64,000 nucleotides of DNA from Metellina segmentata (lineage: Eukaryota; Arthropoda; Arachnida; Araneae; Tetragnathidae), in assembly GCA_947359465.1 (NCBI GenBank), contig OX375872.1, positions 131,477,453 through 131,541,452 of the forward strand, given 5' to 3'. The first letter of the stretch is position 1. Every line of letters begins with the position of its first letter. The notes below the pieces were generated by a model, which was given only the letters and a program-made list of their open reading frames with translations, was not told the origin of the DNA and did not search any database. The translations under genes and the position numbers were made by a program. Positions 31,767 to 42,373 of the stretch are shown in pieces.

Positions 31767-32621
31767 TGGCCGCATTCACAAGTCCGAGTTAACTCTAGGA
31801 TCAACGATAATCCGCGAGTTATCGAAAAAACCGTATTCACAAGTACTGATCCGTGGTTTAAACTACCAGTTCAGTGTTACATTTTGATCCTCCGAAATCG
31901 GCGAGTTAACTCTCGAGTAAGAGTTACGCATGCGCAGTACTACCTTTTCAGCTAAACAAAATGGATGACACATTTCATTCTATGCTAAATTACAGTTTTC
32001 TTGTGACGATTGGATTGGACGTATCATTACGGAGCACCTGCTATATAGCAGCTCATGTCGTCATCATAATATTGCTTTAATGGAAAATTTAAAACATAAT
32101 TTTATTAAAATTCAAAAGAAAAATGAAAAAAAAAATAAGGTAGCTGCGTAAATCTTAAACAAGCAGCTTGGCGAAAAGATAGATGGCGGCACCCTGTCAA
32201 CAAAGCCGGAGAGAGCAAACGGTAGAATATGACCATGACGTTAAGACATTATGTACAATTCTTTCTTGCCAAATTTAGGTTTCCATAAAAATCCAATTTG
32301 AAATTAAATACCTTTGCATTTCTTTTCCCAAACCCATATAAAATGCTGTGCGAGTCCTATTTATTCACAATTTGGAATCAATTCTACGGCGAAGTACGTG
32401 CTTGATCAGTATGAATGCAGATTCGGGTGTCGTAACCAATTTAAACAATATAATGCGATCGTGAGGAGACGGTAGTAGCCAATCACAGCGAACGTCTCAT
32501 TTTAATCCCCGGATCACTTAACACGCCGTTTGAGAATACCGTTCTTGATAATCCTCGAGTTAACTCTTACTCGCAGGATCGACGGATCCTCGAGTTAACT
32601 CGAGACTTGTGAATATGGCCG
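31767..32621. mobile_element. Harbinger-like MITE with TAA duplication
   Basis: The 855-bp element has inverted ends TGGCCGCATTCACAAGTC and CGGCCATATTCACAAGTC, and TAA on both sides (31764-31766, 32622-32624). The ends continue with 'gagttaactc' repeated inward on both sides. Three-base TWA duplications with GGCC...TTCACAA-type ends are typical of PIF/Harbinger MITEs. No transposase or Myb-like gene is seen inside. A 'gcatgcgcagt' motif at about 31930 resembles an NRF1-type site. Confidence 0.8.
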
Positions 32622-32867
32622 TAAGAGTCACGCTAATGCTAGTTTTGGGCACACAAAAAGGCCACCACATGCTCACTCTTTTATATTTTCTATATGTAGC
32701 AATCAGAAAATTGTAAATTGAACAGTTTCTATTTTTATTATTTATAACCTGGAGGTATTTCTCTCTTCTGTACCAGTAAAACTTTATTTACGGGTGTTTG
32801 TCCATTACTTGACGTTGTCTTGTGTTTGCCACTAAGAGGTTTAATCTCGTATATATAATCAATGCAT

Positions 32868-33030
32868 CTCGTTCATCAAGATCTGACCAATTTTGCCTAT
32901 GCCGAAATATCTCATCATCAAGATATTGCCGTTTTTTTATGACGACACGACATCAAGACCGGATAATTTTATTTCTAATGACGAGATTTCTCGTTCATCA
33001 ATAGAGATACCTCATCGAAACAACCTCCAC
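32868..33030. repeat. GATATC-rich palindrome repeat, diverged
   Basis: 'ttcatcaagatctgaccaat', 'gccgaaatatctcatcatca' and 'gacgagatttctcgttcatc' followed by 'caacctccacgagggttaac'. Same family as 6525 and 16712. Confidence 0.6.
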
Positions 33031-33050
33031 GAGGGTTAACCAGTACTTAA

Positions 33051-33878
33051 CCTTTAACTGCTACCAGGAGTCTCACAGACCCCGAGTCATTTTTGACAGG
33101 TCGTTTCCACCCCTTAAAGTGAATATTGGTCCCTGTCCTATTCAGTACCTTCCTACAACTTCCAACAGAAGCCACATTTCAAGACTGGTTTAGCTGCTCC
33201 AACTATTTCGTATTTCACACTATTTGTATTTCCCGCATGGTATCTTAGACCTCTTCACAGCATTTGCGTTACCGTTCTTGTTGAATGAAATAGTCTAAGT
33301 TGGAGTAGGGAATTTCGGCAGAGAGCCTAAAATGGCAACAAACTTTACTAGAAACGACCTGTGTATCTTACACAAAAAGATATTCAGGATATTGTTGATA
33401 ATTGATCGGAAATAAGGTACTGGGACAGTGAAATTTCGGATAATATTATTGAAAGCGAACACGAAACGGATTCAGAAATTTATGCAGACGAAGATGAAGA
33501 CATTTCGAATGCGTCTTCACAGGGATATTTCTACGGAAAAAATAACTTCAAATGGGATGCCTTGGGGGAACCTAATCGTGCCGTTAGAACGCAAAAACGC
33601 AACATAGTTTTACAGTTTCCAGGGTTGAAACGTCCTGCAAAATTAGGTCCGAAAACTGAGCCTGAAGAGACATGGAATCTACTTAACTTATATAGTAACA
33701 TAAAATATATTTCATGTTAAGAATTGAATTTATCTGAATTTAAAATGTTTAAATAATAATTATCTAAAGAATCTTTCATTAATATATTATATTAATCAAC
33801 TTTATACGCACTTTAGTGAGCAAGGTCTGAGATACCCCTCACTATTTACGAGACGGTTTGTGACACAGCAGTTAGGGG
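33051..33878 (+). mobile_element. piggyBac internal-deletion derivative
   Basis: 828 bp flanked by TTAA (33047-33050, 33879-33882). The ends CCTTTAACTGCT and CCCCTAACTGCT (inverted) match, and both ends have an inner GTCTCACAGACC / GGTCTGAGATACC motif. It keeps only the start of a piggyBac transposase gene, so it is a deletion derivative that an active relative might once have mobilised. Confidence 0.9.
33323..33720 (+). pseudogene. piggyBac transposase, N-terminal part only
   Basis: From about 33350 the frame reads 'KRPVYLTQKDIQDIVDN', a TGA stop, then an acidic stretch ('YWDSEISDNIIESEHETDSE') and 'YFYGKNNFKWDALGEPNRAV', 'NIVLQFPGLKRPAKLG', 'EPEETWNLL', ending TAA at 33718-33720. The acidic N-terminus, the 'GKNxFKW' motif and the 'PGxKRxAK...P.E.W.L' block are characteristic of piggyBac transposases. 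The DDD catalytic domain and the cysteine-rich tail are absent. Confidence 0.85.
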
Positions 33879-33882
33879 TTAA

Positions 33883-34788
33883 GAGTTTTATCGATCATTG
33901 CAATTCTTTATCACTGACCATAAAATTAAAAAAAGCACAAGCAGGTTCAAACTGATGAGAAGAAAATGACGGTGCATGCACACACTTTTGGCTTTTACAT
34001 AAAACTTACTTTAAACCATGCCGATAATTCCTTCCCGATACTACGCATAAACACCAAAACAGCATACGCAAAAACGATAAAGATGTTTTTTAATTCTCAT
34101 CCCATTTAAAAGATAGATGACGCAGCACCCCCATTTGAGCTGCCTTTTCACGAATCGTTATTCTCTCTGTGCATTGTTTTCAACTTCTAGTGGGATACTC
34201 AAGTGCTTTCCTCTCTCTACAAGCCCGGTTGTGTGTTAAAAAAACAAGGCAAGTACAACATATAAACGAGCTCGGAGAAGCCCTAAAAAGTTTTGGCACA
34301 TAACGTGCGCATATTCATTGGAATGATGGATGCTTTCGTGAAGAAAGATAAAAATTTCCGTCAAGTCTGCTCTAGGGTTCGTGCTGTGGCAGTGTTCGGG
34401 TGATTTTTACGGTGGTTTCCGTTAAAAGTGGAAGATTTACGGTATTGCCCTACCCATCACATTTATGTGGGTGCCTACTATAAGGATAGGGAAAGAAGCT
34501 TCTAAAATAAAATAATGTTACTGGTGAGGTGGATGTGAACAGGGAAAAGGATCAAGACTTCGGTAAAAAAATCATTGAGTACGCTCTTTTAAAAAATAGA
34601 TTTTGTAAGGAAGCACATGCATATCATAAATTTGTAGACGTTAGGAAAATTATACTTAACCATTATATGAATCAACCGAAGAAAATTACCGTGTTGAAGG
34701 TACTCATTTAATTTTTTTCCTACATCAGAAAACAAAATAGAATTTGACTTTATGATCCATTAGCTCTCCAAGCCATCAAGGTATTACC
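33883..34788. other. unassigned stretch
   Basis: No repeat family or gene recognised. A short segment (about 34610-34695, 'aaatttgtagacgttaggaaa') resembles 38692-38775 ('aaatttttagacgttagaaaa'), suggesting a low-copy dispersed repeat. Confidence 0.4.
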
Positions 34789-34848
34789 GATTTTCTTATC
34801 GTGACGAGATATCTCGTCCATTAAGATCTGGTCAGTTTTATTTATGAC

Positions 34849-35674
34849 TAGGGCAACTTTTTTGTTGCAGTAAAAATGGGAAAAGTTTCATTTATCATTC
34901 CGTAAAGTTGCATTTATGGGAATAAAGTTGCATTTATTTTTGATACACTAAAATCTAAAATAAAGTACTCGTAAAATTGAAAAAAATCAAAATTTATTGA
35001 CAATTTTAGCGGTATACGAAAGTATTATTATTCATAATTAAATTCAATAGAACTTTGACTTTGATCCCTGGCGAGTAATCTCTTTAACCTTGAAAAACTG
35101 AGCTCAACAGAGACAGATGTTGCCTAACGGTGTTGCAGCAGCAAATACCGACTAGGGGGGGGGTTGGAATCATCTCGAGAAAGTGTAGCAATAAGCGTCG
35201 GGTCATTATTTTTTCAAATCGTTTTTTAAGATACGCTTTAAACATTTTCTCTTAAGTCCATCGATCTGATATCTTCATTCGCCGTCTCGATGTTGCACTC
35301 TTTAATCCGATTTTTCTATGAGACGAATCAAACATTCGAAGCTGCTTTTGATTTACAGCAAACGTTTTGGCACCTCTGGGTGAACGAAGCTTTGCATTCC
35401 AATAATCTGCATTGTTTGTATATATATATACAGTCAGACACATTATTTTACAAAATAGTTAAATAGTTGCCTATTTAAATTTAAGCTAAATTTTAAAAAG
35501 TTGCAGGTGGTTGCATTTATGCAAAAAGTTGCATTTATTGCAAAAGTTGCATTTATGTTGCGGTTATAACTCACTTACAATACACCCCATTTAGAAGGTA
35601 TTTTGGTTTTAGCACTTTACTTTCAGCGTAGAACGTGTGAAAAAAAGTTGCATTTGTTGCAAAAAGTTGCCATA
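34849..35674 (-). mobile_element. hAT-type element rich in GTTGCATTTAT
   Basis: The 826-bp element has ends TAGGGCAACTTTTTTG and the inverse of TATGGCAACTTTTTGC, and an 8-bp duplication TTTATGAC / CTTATGAC (one mismatch). Near both ends the motif GTTGCATTTAT is repeated many times. This looks like a subterminal binding array analogous to the one in hAT family 1, but with a different word. Confidence 0.8.
35028..35128 (-). pseudogene. possible hAT transposase C-terminal fragment
   Basis: On the minus strand about 30 codons read 'ATSVSVELSFSRLKRLL' and run to a stop near 35028. The pattern S-V-E-x-S-F-S-x-L-K is the core of the hAT dimerisation domain. It is short, with no other transposase part around it, so I call it only tentatively. 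It suits its position near one end of the hAT-type element. Confidence 0.5.
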
Positions 35675-35804
35675 CTTATGACAAGATACCTCGTCAAGAT
35701 AGCCAACAGGAGGGTTTATAATTTGTCACATATTTTTGAGACAATTCCTATCTTACATAGGAACTGTCTCAAAATTTCCACTTTTAACTTCCTATCACAT
35801 TAAT

Positions 35805-35862
35805 ATGTGGCATTGTCCTCGGATATTTCCCCTCGTGTTTGACCATAGACCGTCGCCCCAGT
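35805..35862 (+). mobile_element. SINE 3' fragment
   Basis: 'cattgtcctcggatatttcc' and 'gtttgaccatagaccgtcgc' match the SINE 3' third and run directly into the head of the next SINE copy. Confidence 0.6.
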
Positions 35863-35887
35863 TCGGAAGAGTAATGGGATTGGCAAC

Positions 35888-37216
35888 TAGGGATGCGACA
35901 TCGACAACAAAACATCGATGTTCAAAATTAAAACATCGATGTTGATAATACATCGATCCAAAAAACATCGATGTTTTTAAACATCAGTGTATTTAAACTT
36001 TTTCTCCCATTTCTTATAAAACTGGTTTAGCAACCTCAACCATTAACGTTCGCCGGGAGGAGGGAGAGATTTAATTTGCTGTGTTTATTATTTTATAAGT
36101 AAGACTTTTTTTAACTGTCAAAACACACAAAATCGAAAAAAAAAAATTAATAAGTAAAATCAACAAATCTTTTATTTTTAAATTGAATAATATAAAACAA
36201 AATAATATTTACAGCAATTTGACATAGGTACTACTAACTATAAATATAATTAGGTAGGTATTAACAATAATTATTGTTAGTTATTATTAATTATTTATCA
36301 ACTGAGGGGGAACACAAAAAAACTTTATTTCTTATTTACTGTAAATAACAAATATTGGGGCCTATAATTTGTTTACTTTCTCCACCTTAAGAGGACTTCT
36401 TTTTTCACAAACTATCCCACCAGTTAAGGAAAAACTCTTTCTGATGGGACAGATGTCGCCATCACTGACAAATACTTATTTGCACGGTTATTTTTCTTAA
36501 TTTTTATTATGGTCCTTTTTTCAATCAAAAATAAAACTTCGACAACGTAAAAACATCGATATTAAACAAACATCGGCTCCAGTAAATCGATGGTAAATAC
36601 CCCAATGTTTTTATAAAACATCGATGTTTTGAAAAGATCGACATTGATGTCGCATCCTTACTTTTCAGACCCTCCACCCTTGGCCACTTTGGTCTAAAAG
36701 TATGTTCAATTTACTGATTATAAAACTTATGCTACTTGGTTATTTTTTAAAATTTTTATAAGGATACTTTTTCATTTAAAAATAAAACTCTTTGACAACG
36801 TAAAAACATAGATATTAAACAAACATCGGCTCCAGTAAATCGATGGTAAATACCCCAATGTTTTTATAAAACATCGATGTTTTGAAAAGATCGACATCGA
36901 TGTCGCATCCATACTTTTCAGACCCTCCACCCTTAGCCACTTTGGTCTAAAAGTATGTTCAATTTACTGATTATAAAACTTATGCTACTTGGTTATTTTT
37001 TAACATTTTTATACGGGTATTTTTTTCATTTAAAAAATAAAACATCGACAAGTATAAGCATAGATGTTACAAAAACATCAACTCAAATACATCGATGTTA
37101 AGAACATCGATGTTCTAATAAAACATCGATGTTTTGAATACATCAATATTAAATACTTCGATGTTTTAATAAAACATCGATGTTTTGAATACATCGACAT
37201 CGATGTCGCATCCCTA
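35888..37216 (-). mobile_element. hAT element, family 1 (ACATCGATGT arrays), copy 2 with transposase remnant
   Basis: 1329 bp, starting TAGGGATGCGACATCGAC and ending ATCGATGTCGCATCCCTA, with the exact 8-bp duplication TTGGCAAC (35880-35887, 37217-37224). ACATCGATGT arrays occupy both sides. A ~250-bp segment ('cttttcagaccctccaccct', 'aaaagtatgttcaatttact') is tandemly repeated at 36541-37030. The middle (36000-36540) is unique to this copy and holds the end of a hAT transposase gene. Confidence 0.93.
36362..36480 (-). pseudogene. hAT transposase C-terminal dimerisation domain (hATC), frameshifted
   Basis: Reading the minus strand from about 36480, one frame gives 'NKYLSVMATSVPSERVF', and after a one-base shift the next gives 'SLTGGIVCEKRSPLKVEK', 'VNKL', stop at 36362-36364. 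ATSVPSERVFS...GGIV..KRS.L....V is the signature of the hATC dimerisation domain in ZBED-type and related hAT transposases. Only this last ~50 residues remain; the BED finger and the DDE catalytic part are gone. It shows that the ACATCGATGT elements descend from a coding hAT transposon. Confidence 0.88.
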
Positions 37217-37464
37217 TTGGCAACCGGAGGGTTGCGAGTTAGAATCCAACCAAAGACCGTCGTGTACAAGGGGGGGGGGCTGGTGCATGTTAAATCTGTC
37301 AGGCCACATGTGTCTTCACGTTGGCTTGGTGTGGAAGTCTAGAGAGTGGGGTGCGAGCTCAGGTGTGATCTCGTCCTCTGACCATACTTAAAAAAAATTA
37401 AGTGGTGTTGCCTACGGATCTTTCGTTTCGGGTTTGATCCCGGTAGGTTAGGTTAGGTATTTTT

Positions 37465-37570
37465 ATTAACGTCGCAATGATGCAACACAACCTATTGGCG
37501 ACGGTAATTAATTACTTACCTTCATACCCAGACCATCGCCAATGGACAGTTGCGTTTCTCCAGTGAGAAT
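37465..37570. mobile_element. SINE fragments, inverted pair
   Basis: 'taacgtcgcaatgatgcaac' with 'acctattggcgacgg' (minus) is followed by 'cagaccatcgccaatggaca' and 'gcgtttctccagtgagaat' (plus). Both are short 3'-end pieces of the SINE. Confidence 0.55.
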
Positions 37571-37704
37571 CTAATATTCTGTCACATCAAGACAATAGGA
37601 AAATAGTCATCCTAACATATCTTGGTGAGTCGCTTCTGGAAGGTGTTGGTAGGAATTGATTGTATTTTGTAAGAAATACAATGTACCCAGTCCTTTTATT
37701 TTAA

Positions 37705-38426
37705 GGGGGTCCGGAACACAAAAATCGTCAAATTTTGGAAATTTTTTTTATTATTTTAAGAAATTCTCTGTGTTTTTCTACTTAAAATGACGTCTAAATC
37801 ATGTTTCTATCTTAATTAGAACTAGTGATATAATAATTTTTTTAGTGCGTTGTTTTGAAAATCTAACATTCTTGACAGGTGTTATCATGGCCACTAAATC
37901 TGTCTTTAAAACTTTAAATGCTTTTTCTCCATGATACATTTTTTCAAGATTTCCTGTATTCAAATTGCTATAAGTCGAAAACCGATAAAGTTTAAGGGTT
38001 GAAATTTGGAATATATATTTTTCAAACATTATACTTTAATTTTGATTCAGCAAATTTGAAGCAAATATTTATTTTAAAAAACATGACTTTTTAAAAAAAA
38101 GTACCTTACAATTTTCAAAAATTTTCATTCAAATATTATTATTTTTTTATTAAATTAATATTTTTTGAATTGCTGAATCGAAAATAAAGTTTATAAATTT
38201 GTGAATAATTTACTGCAAGAATTTTGAAAATTGATCAAGAATATTTTAAGTCTTAGCAATTTAAAAAGACCCCTCTTTTTTTTCAAAAAATTTTAATTTA
38301 AAATTTTTAAAAAACTTTTGGAAAAATTTTGTGTTGTGATTTCGCTTATTAGTTAGATGGGTAATCAGTACAAAAAAATTCTAAATTAATTAATAAAATT
38401 TTTTTTTCAATGTGTGCCGGACCCCC
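37705..38426. mobile_element. TTAA-flanked MITE (GGGGGTCCGG termini)
   Basis: 722 bp, with ends GGGGGTCCGGAACACA and the inverse of GGGGGTCCGGCACACA, flanked by TTAA (37701-37704, 38427-38430). The interior is very AT-rich and encodes nothing supportable. TTAA duplication suggests piggyBac-type mobilisation, though the termini differ from the other TTAA elements here. 38431-38820 is unassigned. Confidence 0.8.
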
Positions 38427-38819
38427 TTAAAGGACAAACACATTTATTTATCAATCAACATAGAAGATGGTCGTCGATGGACGACGCTTACGACCTTGTC
38501 GGCCCTAGGTGGTTGACTGTTGACACGCGTGGGTGCAATGAACCCAATGAGGGTAGAAATTCAAGCACAGGACAGGGGGAGCTATACAAGAAACGGCATG
38601 GGAGTTGCTCACAATAGGGGTTACGCAATAGGTGTTTTTGAATTTGTCTCCATGTCTTCTGTTTGTATAAAAGTCGTCGTGTATTGTTGGGTAGCATATG
38701 CATATCAAAAATTTTTAGACGTTAGAAAATTATATTTACTTCTTTAAAGTTATCCAAGAAAATCACGGTGGTGCTCCACAGCATTTCTTTCTACACCAAA
38801 AACTAATTAAAAAGATTTA

Positions 38820-41050
38820 TTTAAACATAATATACTACGTCAGATAGCAATTTACCAATTCAGCAATGCCAGCCTAAAATGTCTATGAACGAAAAATTGA
38901 AGAATTTCTACGGAACTGTACTGTACAATGACTTTAATCTTTTATAATGATAACATGTGGTTTTCCACACTTGATTTAGAATTTTCAATGTATTTTGAAT
39001 ATAATACTTCAGATGATTGTTTGGTAATCGACTAACTCCGCAACCACAGCATCCTAAGCCTAAGAACGAAAAACCGTAGAATCCTATCGAAAAAATGAAT
39101 GGCGTACACCAGGGCTCGAAATACCCGGGTGCACAGGTGCACTGTGCACATGAAAATATAACTGTGCACCTAATTTTTTCCCACTGTACATAACTGTGCA
39201 CCTAATTTAAAAACTTAGGTGCACCTTGTGCACCTGTATTAAAAAACCTATTTCGAGGCCTGGCGTACACAAATAACTTCTCTAATAAAGGGGGGGGGGG
39301 GATAGGTTGAATGGGTGGCATTTATTGCACAATGCAAAGACACGAAGCGGAAACTTTCTGTATCTTATCTCTTATCTACAAAACTACAGATCTATAACAA
39401 AATGACTTTAGCCTTTTACTAAATTGAAACCTGGTATTTCACACTTATCTAGTAATTTTCAACAATACACGATACAGCGTTCATTTCTTTAAATATAATC
39501 TGGTACTTCAGGTGAACGATTTAGGCCATCTACCAACTCCGAAATGACGGCCATCTAGAGTCTACGATAAAAAAAACCTGAAGAATCCCACCAAAAACAG
39601 AAGACATTTACTTGAAAAATGTGTAGAATAAGTTAGTTGGTGCCGGTTTAGTCAATTCAAAACTATGAAAAGGAAAATCCTCAGAATCCCAGTTATCCAT
39701 GAATAACAGACCTACAATTAAACACTAGTCTTTCACACTTGATCTAAACGTTTCTAAGATATTTAAACATTTATTTTTAATGATATAGCGTTCGTTTATT
39801 TAAATGTAATATAATACTCAGGTGGAACGATTTTGGTAATCTACTAGTTACGCAATAACAGCATTAACAGTCTACGAACGAAAACCCCAAGAATCTCACC
39901 AAAAAAAAAAGTCTTTTACTTGAATAACTTCTGGAAAACGCGGGTGTCGGTTGAATGGTGTCTATAAATATTAGATGCAAAAGAACGTGGAAAATTTCTG
40001 AATCTGTTAACAATGAGGTACGGATCTACAGTAAAATAACTAGACTTTAACAAAAATGAAAATATGTTCTTCCTTAATAAATCTAAACATTTGACAAGGT
40101 ATTCATAGAATAAAACTTTCAACATTTATTTTCACCGATATAATGTTCATTTATTCAAACGTAACAACGATTTGGGCAATTTACTAATTCGGCAATAGCA
40201 GCATTTAAAATTTACGAGCGAAAACCAAAGACTCCCATCGAAGAAATGAAGTCTGTTACTTGAATAACTTTTAGAAAACATTGAAGATCGGTTGAATAGT
40301 GTCTGTAATGGTGTATATTAGATGCAAAACCACACAACGAGTAAAATTTCTGAAACGGTTATCCACAAGCTATAGATCAACATAAAAACAACTTCAGCCT
40401 TTAATGAAAATGAAATGTGGTCTTTCACACTCGATCTAAAAGTTTTCAAGCTATTCATGGTGTAACACTTTGAACATTCAGCTTTCACGATAAAACGTTC
40501 ATTTATTCAATGCAATCTAATACTTCATAAGACGATATTGGCAATCTACTAATTTTGCAACGACAGCATCCCAAGCCCACGAACGAAAAACCGAAGAATC
40601 CCATTGAAAATATAAAGTCTTTTATTTTAAAAACTTCCGGAAAACTTTGAAGATTGGTTGAATGGTGTCTATAAATATTACATTCAAAAAGTGAAGAGAA
40701 AAAAAAATTCTGGATATCTGTTATTCATTAGCTATAGTTATACATAAAATCTACTTCATCCTTTGATGAAAATTAAATGCGTTCTTTCACACTCGATCTA
40801 AAAGTTTGGGTATAACACTTTAAACATTTAATTTTCGGGATATAGCGTTCATTTATTTAAATATAATCTAATATTTCAGATGACGACTTTGACAGTCTAC
40901 TAATTTCGCAACGACAGCATCCAAAGTCCACGAACGAACAACCGAAAAAATGAAGTCTTTTACTTGAATAACTTCTGGAAAACGTGTGGGATAGGTTGAA
41001 TGGTGCCATTTATTATTCGATGCAAAAACCATGAAGAGGAAGAACCGCCA
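38820..41050. repeat. satellite-like tandem array, unit about 320-360 bp
   Basis: The marker 'gcaacgacagcatcc...gaacgaaaaaccgaagaatccc' (or variant) recurs near 39048, 39540, 39850, 40190, 40557 and 40908. Units also share 'cttttacttgaataacttct', 'ggttgaatggtgtctataaa' and 'tttcacactcgatctaaaag'. Copies are well diverged. The open frames inside are short and not shared between units, so none is supported as a gene. Confidence 0.8.
39110..39262. mobile_element. 153-bp hAT MITE
   Basis: Ends CAGGGCTCGAAATA and the inverse of CAGGCCTCGAAATAGG, with the exact 8-bp duplication GCGTACAC (39102-39109, 39263-39270). The interior repeats the palindromic word GGTGCAC/GTGCACC. CAGGGCTCGAAAT-type ends with 8-bp duplications are typical of hAT MITEs. 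It sits inside the first unit of the 340-bp array. Confidence 0.92.
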
Positions 41051-41677
41051 GCATAAACAGAACTCTCCAATGACATTTAGGAATCCAGTCACGTTGGGCG
41101 ACCGAATTTCTGGAGGAGCGCAGAGATGGTTCCTCGGGCCTTCATCTATTACCATGGGAAAACCATCGATGTGGTTCTAGTGAGTCAAAAAGAGGAAATT
41201 GACTCAACTCGTTCATATGAGAAACGGGACGGAAACGACATCGTTAATTTAGATTTGGGCGACGGAAAGTCTGCATGTGCCCGACATATTTCGGCCGTAC
41301 GAAATATTTCTCTGCTAAATATCGATAAACCCAGCTGATTTCGGTTTTCAGTTTGACTGGTCCTCTGAGCAGGTAATACGCATACTTCCATCTTGCAACC
41401 TGTAGTTCTTCCTGGAGGATTTTTAACCAAGTTTGACTTTCTTGACCATTAGAATCTCCAATTGTTTTTATTCTGAGAAAATGATAAATAGTCTTTCTAA
41501 AAAATTAGATCGTCAGCAAAAGTGTGAAACCACGAAAGTCCAAAAAATTTGATTTCGGGTTGTGTTACACACACACGCTAAATATTTTATTCTACAACTT
41601 AATTCCATAGAAATCATCTCAAAGTATCACGCGTTATCTAAGCACCTATAATTTGGGTTTAGTATGGTAAAAACATT

Positions 41678-41680
<3 letters not shown>
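41050..41680. other. unassigned stretch
   Basis: Two overlapping open frames lie on opposite strands (41126-41338 plus, 41185-41430 minus). Neither has a recognisable domain and neither recurs in the window. Left unannotated as genes. Confidence 0.3.

Positions 41681-41682
<2 letters not shown>

Positions 41683-41726
<44 letters not shown>
41683..41726. repeat. (TA)n microsatellite
   Basis: About 22 TA dinucleotides without visible interruption. Confidence 0.97.
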
Positions 41727-41728
<2 letters not shown>

Positions 41729-42178
41729 AGGGTAGGAAAATTAATTTGTAACTTAAAAGTAGTAAGGAACTCATCTCTATTTTAAATACTACGCAGTGAG
41801 ATGTTTTGTTCCAAACGGGTGAAAAGGGGAGATGCACCATGTTTACAATAAAGTTCTTTCACCTTCAGATGTCACGAATGCTTCCCTCAAAGGGTGTCTG
41901 GTATCTGTCAAGTAACGTGTAAGATTCCGATTGGTTTCGGACCGTCACATGACCGTCATCCCCGTCTGGGTTTGGGGCTAACAACAGAAGAAAGACACAC
42001 TTGTAATGATATTGTCTTGCTGACATAACGTATGATTCTGTTCCTGTCGATTTGGGCGTTGGCTCGATCTTCATTGTACATATTCATCCTGATGATGTGA
42101 AAATAGTGATTATGTGTTTTATAGAATAAATTAATTTGTTAAAGAGAATGAAAATATTATTGGAACGACTGCTATAGC

Positions 42179-42373
<195 letters not shown>

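Larger units (their letters stand above)
34788..35720. repeat. GATATC palindrome repeat split by a hAT element
   Basis: 'cgtgacgagatatctcgtcc' and 'ctggtcagttttatttatga' at 34797-34848 continue after the insertion as 'cttatgacaagatacctcgt' at 35675. The continuation matches other copies of this repeat, so the element at 34849-35674 landed in it. Confidence 0.75.
35863..37450 (+). mobile_element. tRNA-derived SINE, head type B, split by a hAT element
   Basis: The head begins 'agttcggaagagtaatggga' before the insertion and resumes after it at 37217 with 'ttggcaaccggagggttgcg', 'agttagaatccaaccaaaga', then the body 'gggctggtgcatgttaaatc', 'gtggggtgcgagctcaggtg' and 'cggatctttcgtttcgggtt'. The inserted element is again in the tRNA-like head, a little 3' of the site used in the 22.8-kb copy. 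Confidence 0.85.

Noticed and set aside
41126..41430. Overlapping 70- and 81-codon frames on opposite strands
   Set aside because: No domain, no repeats and no splice context that I can support; equally likely by chance.
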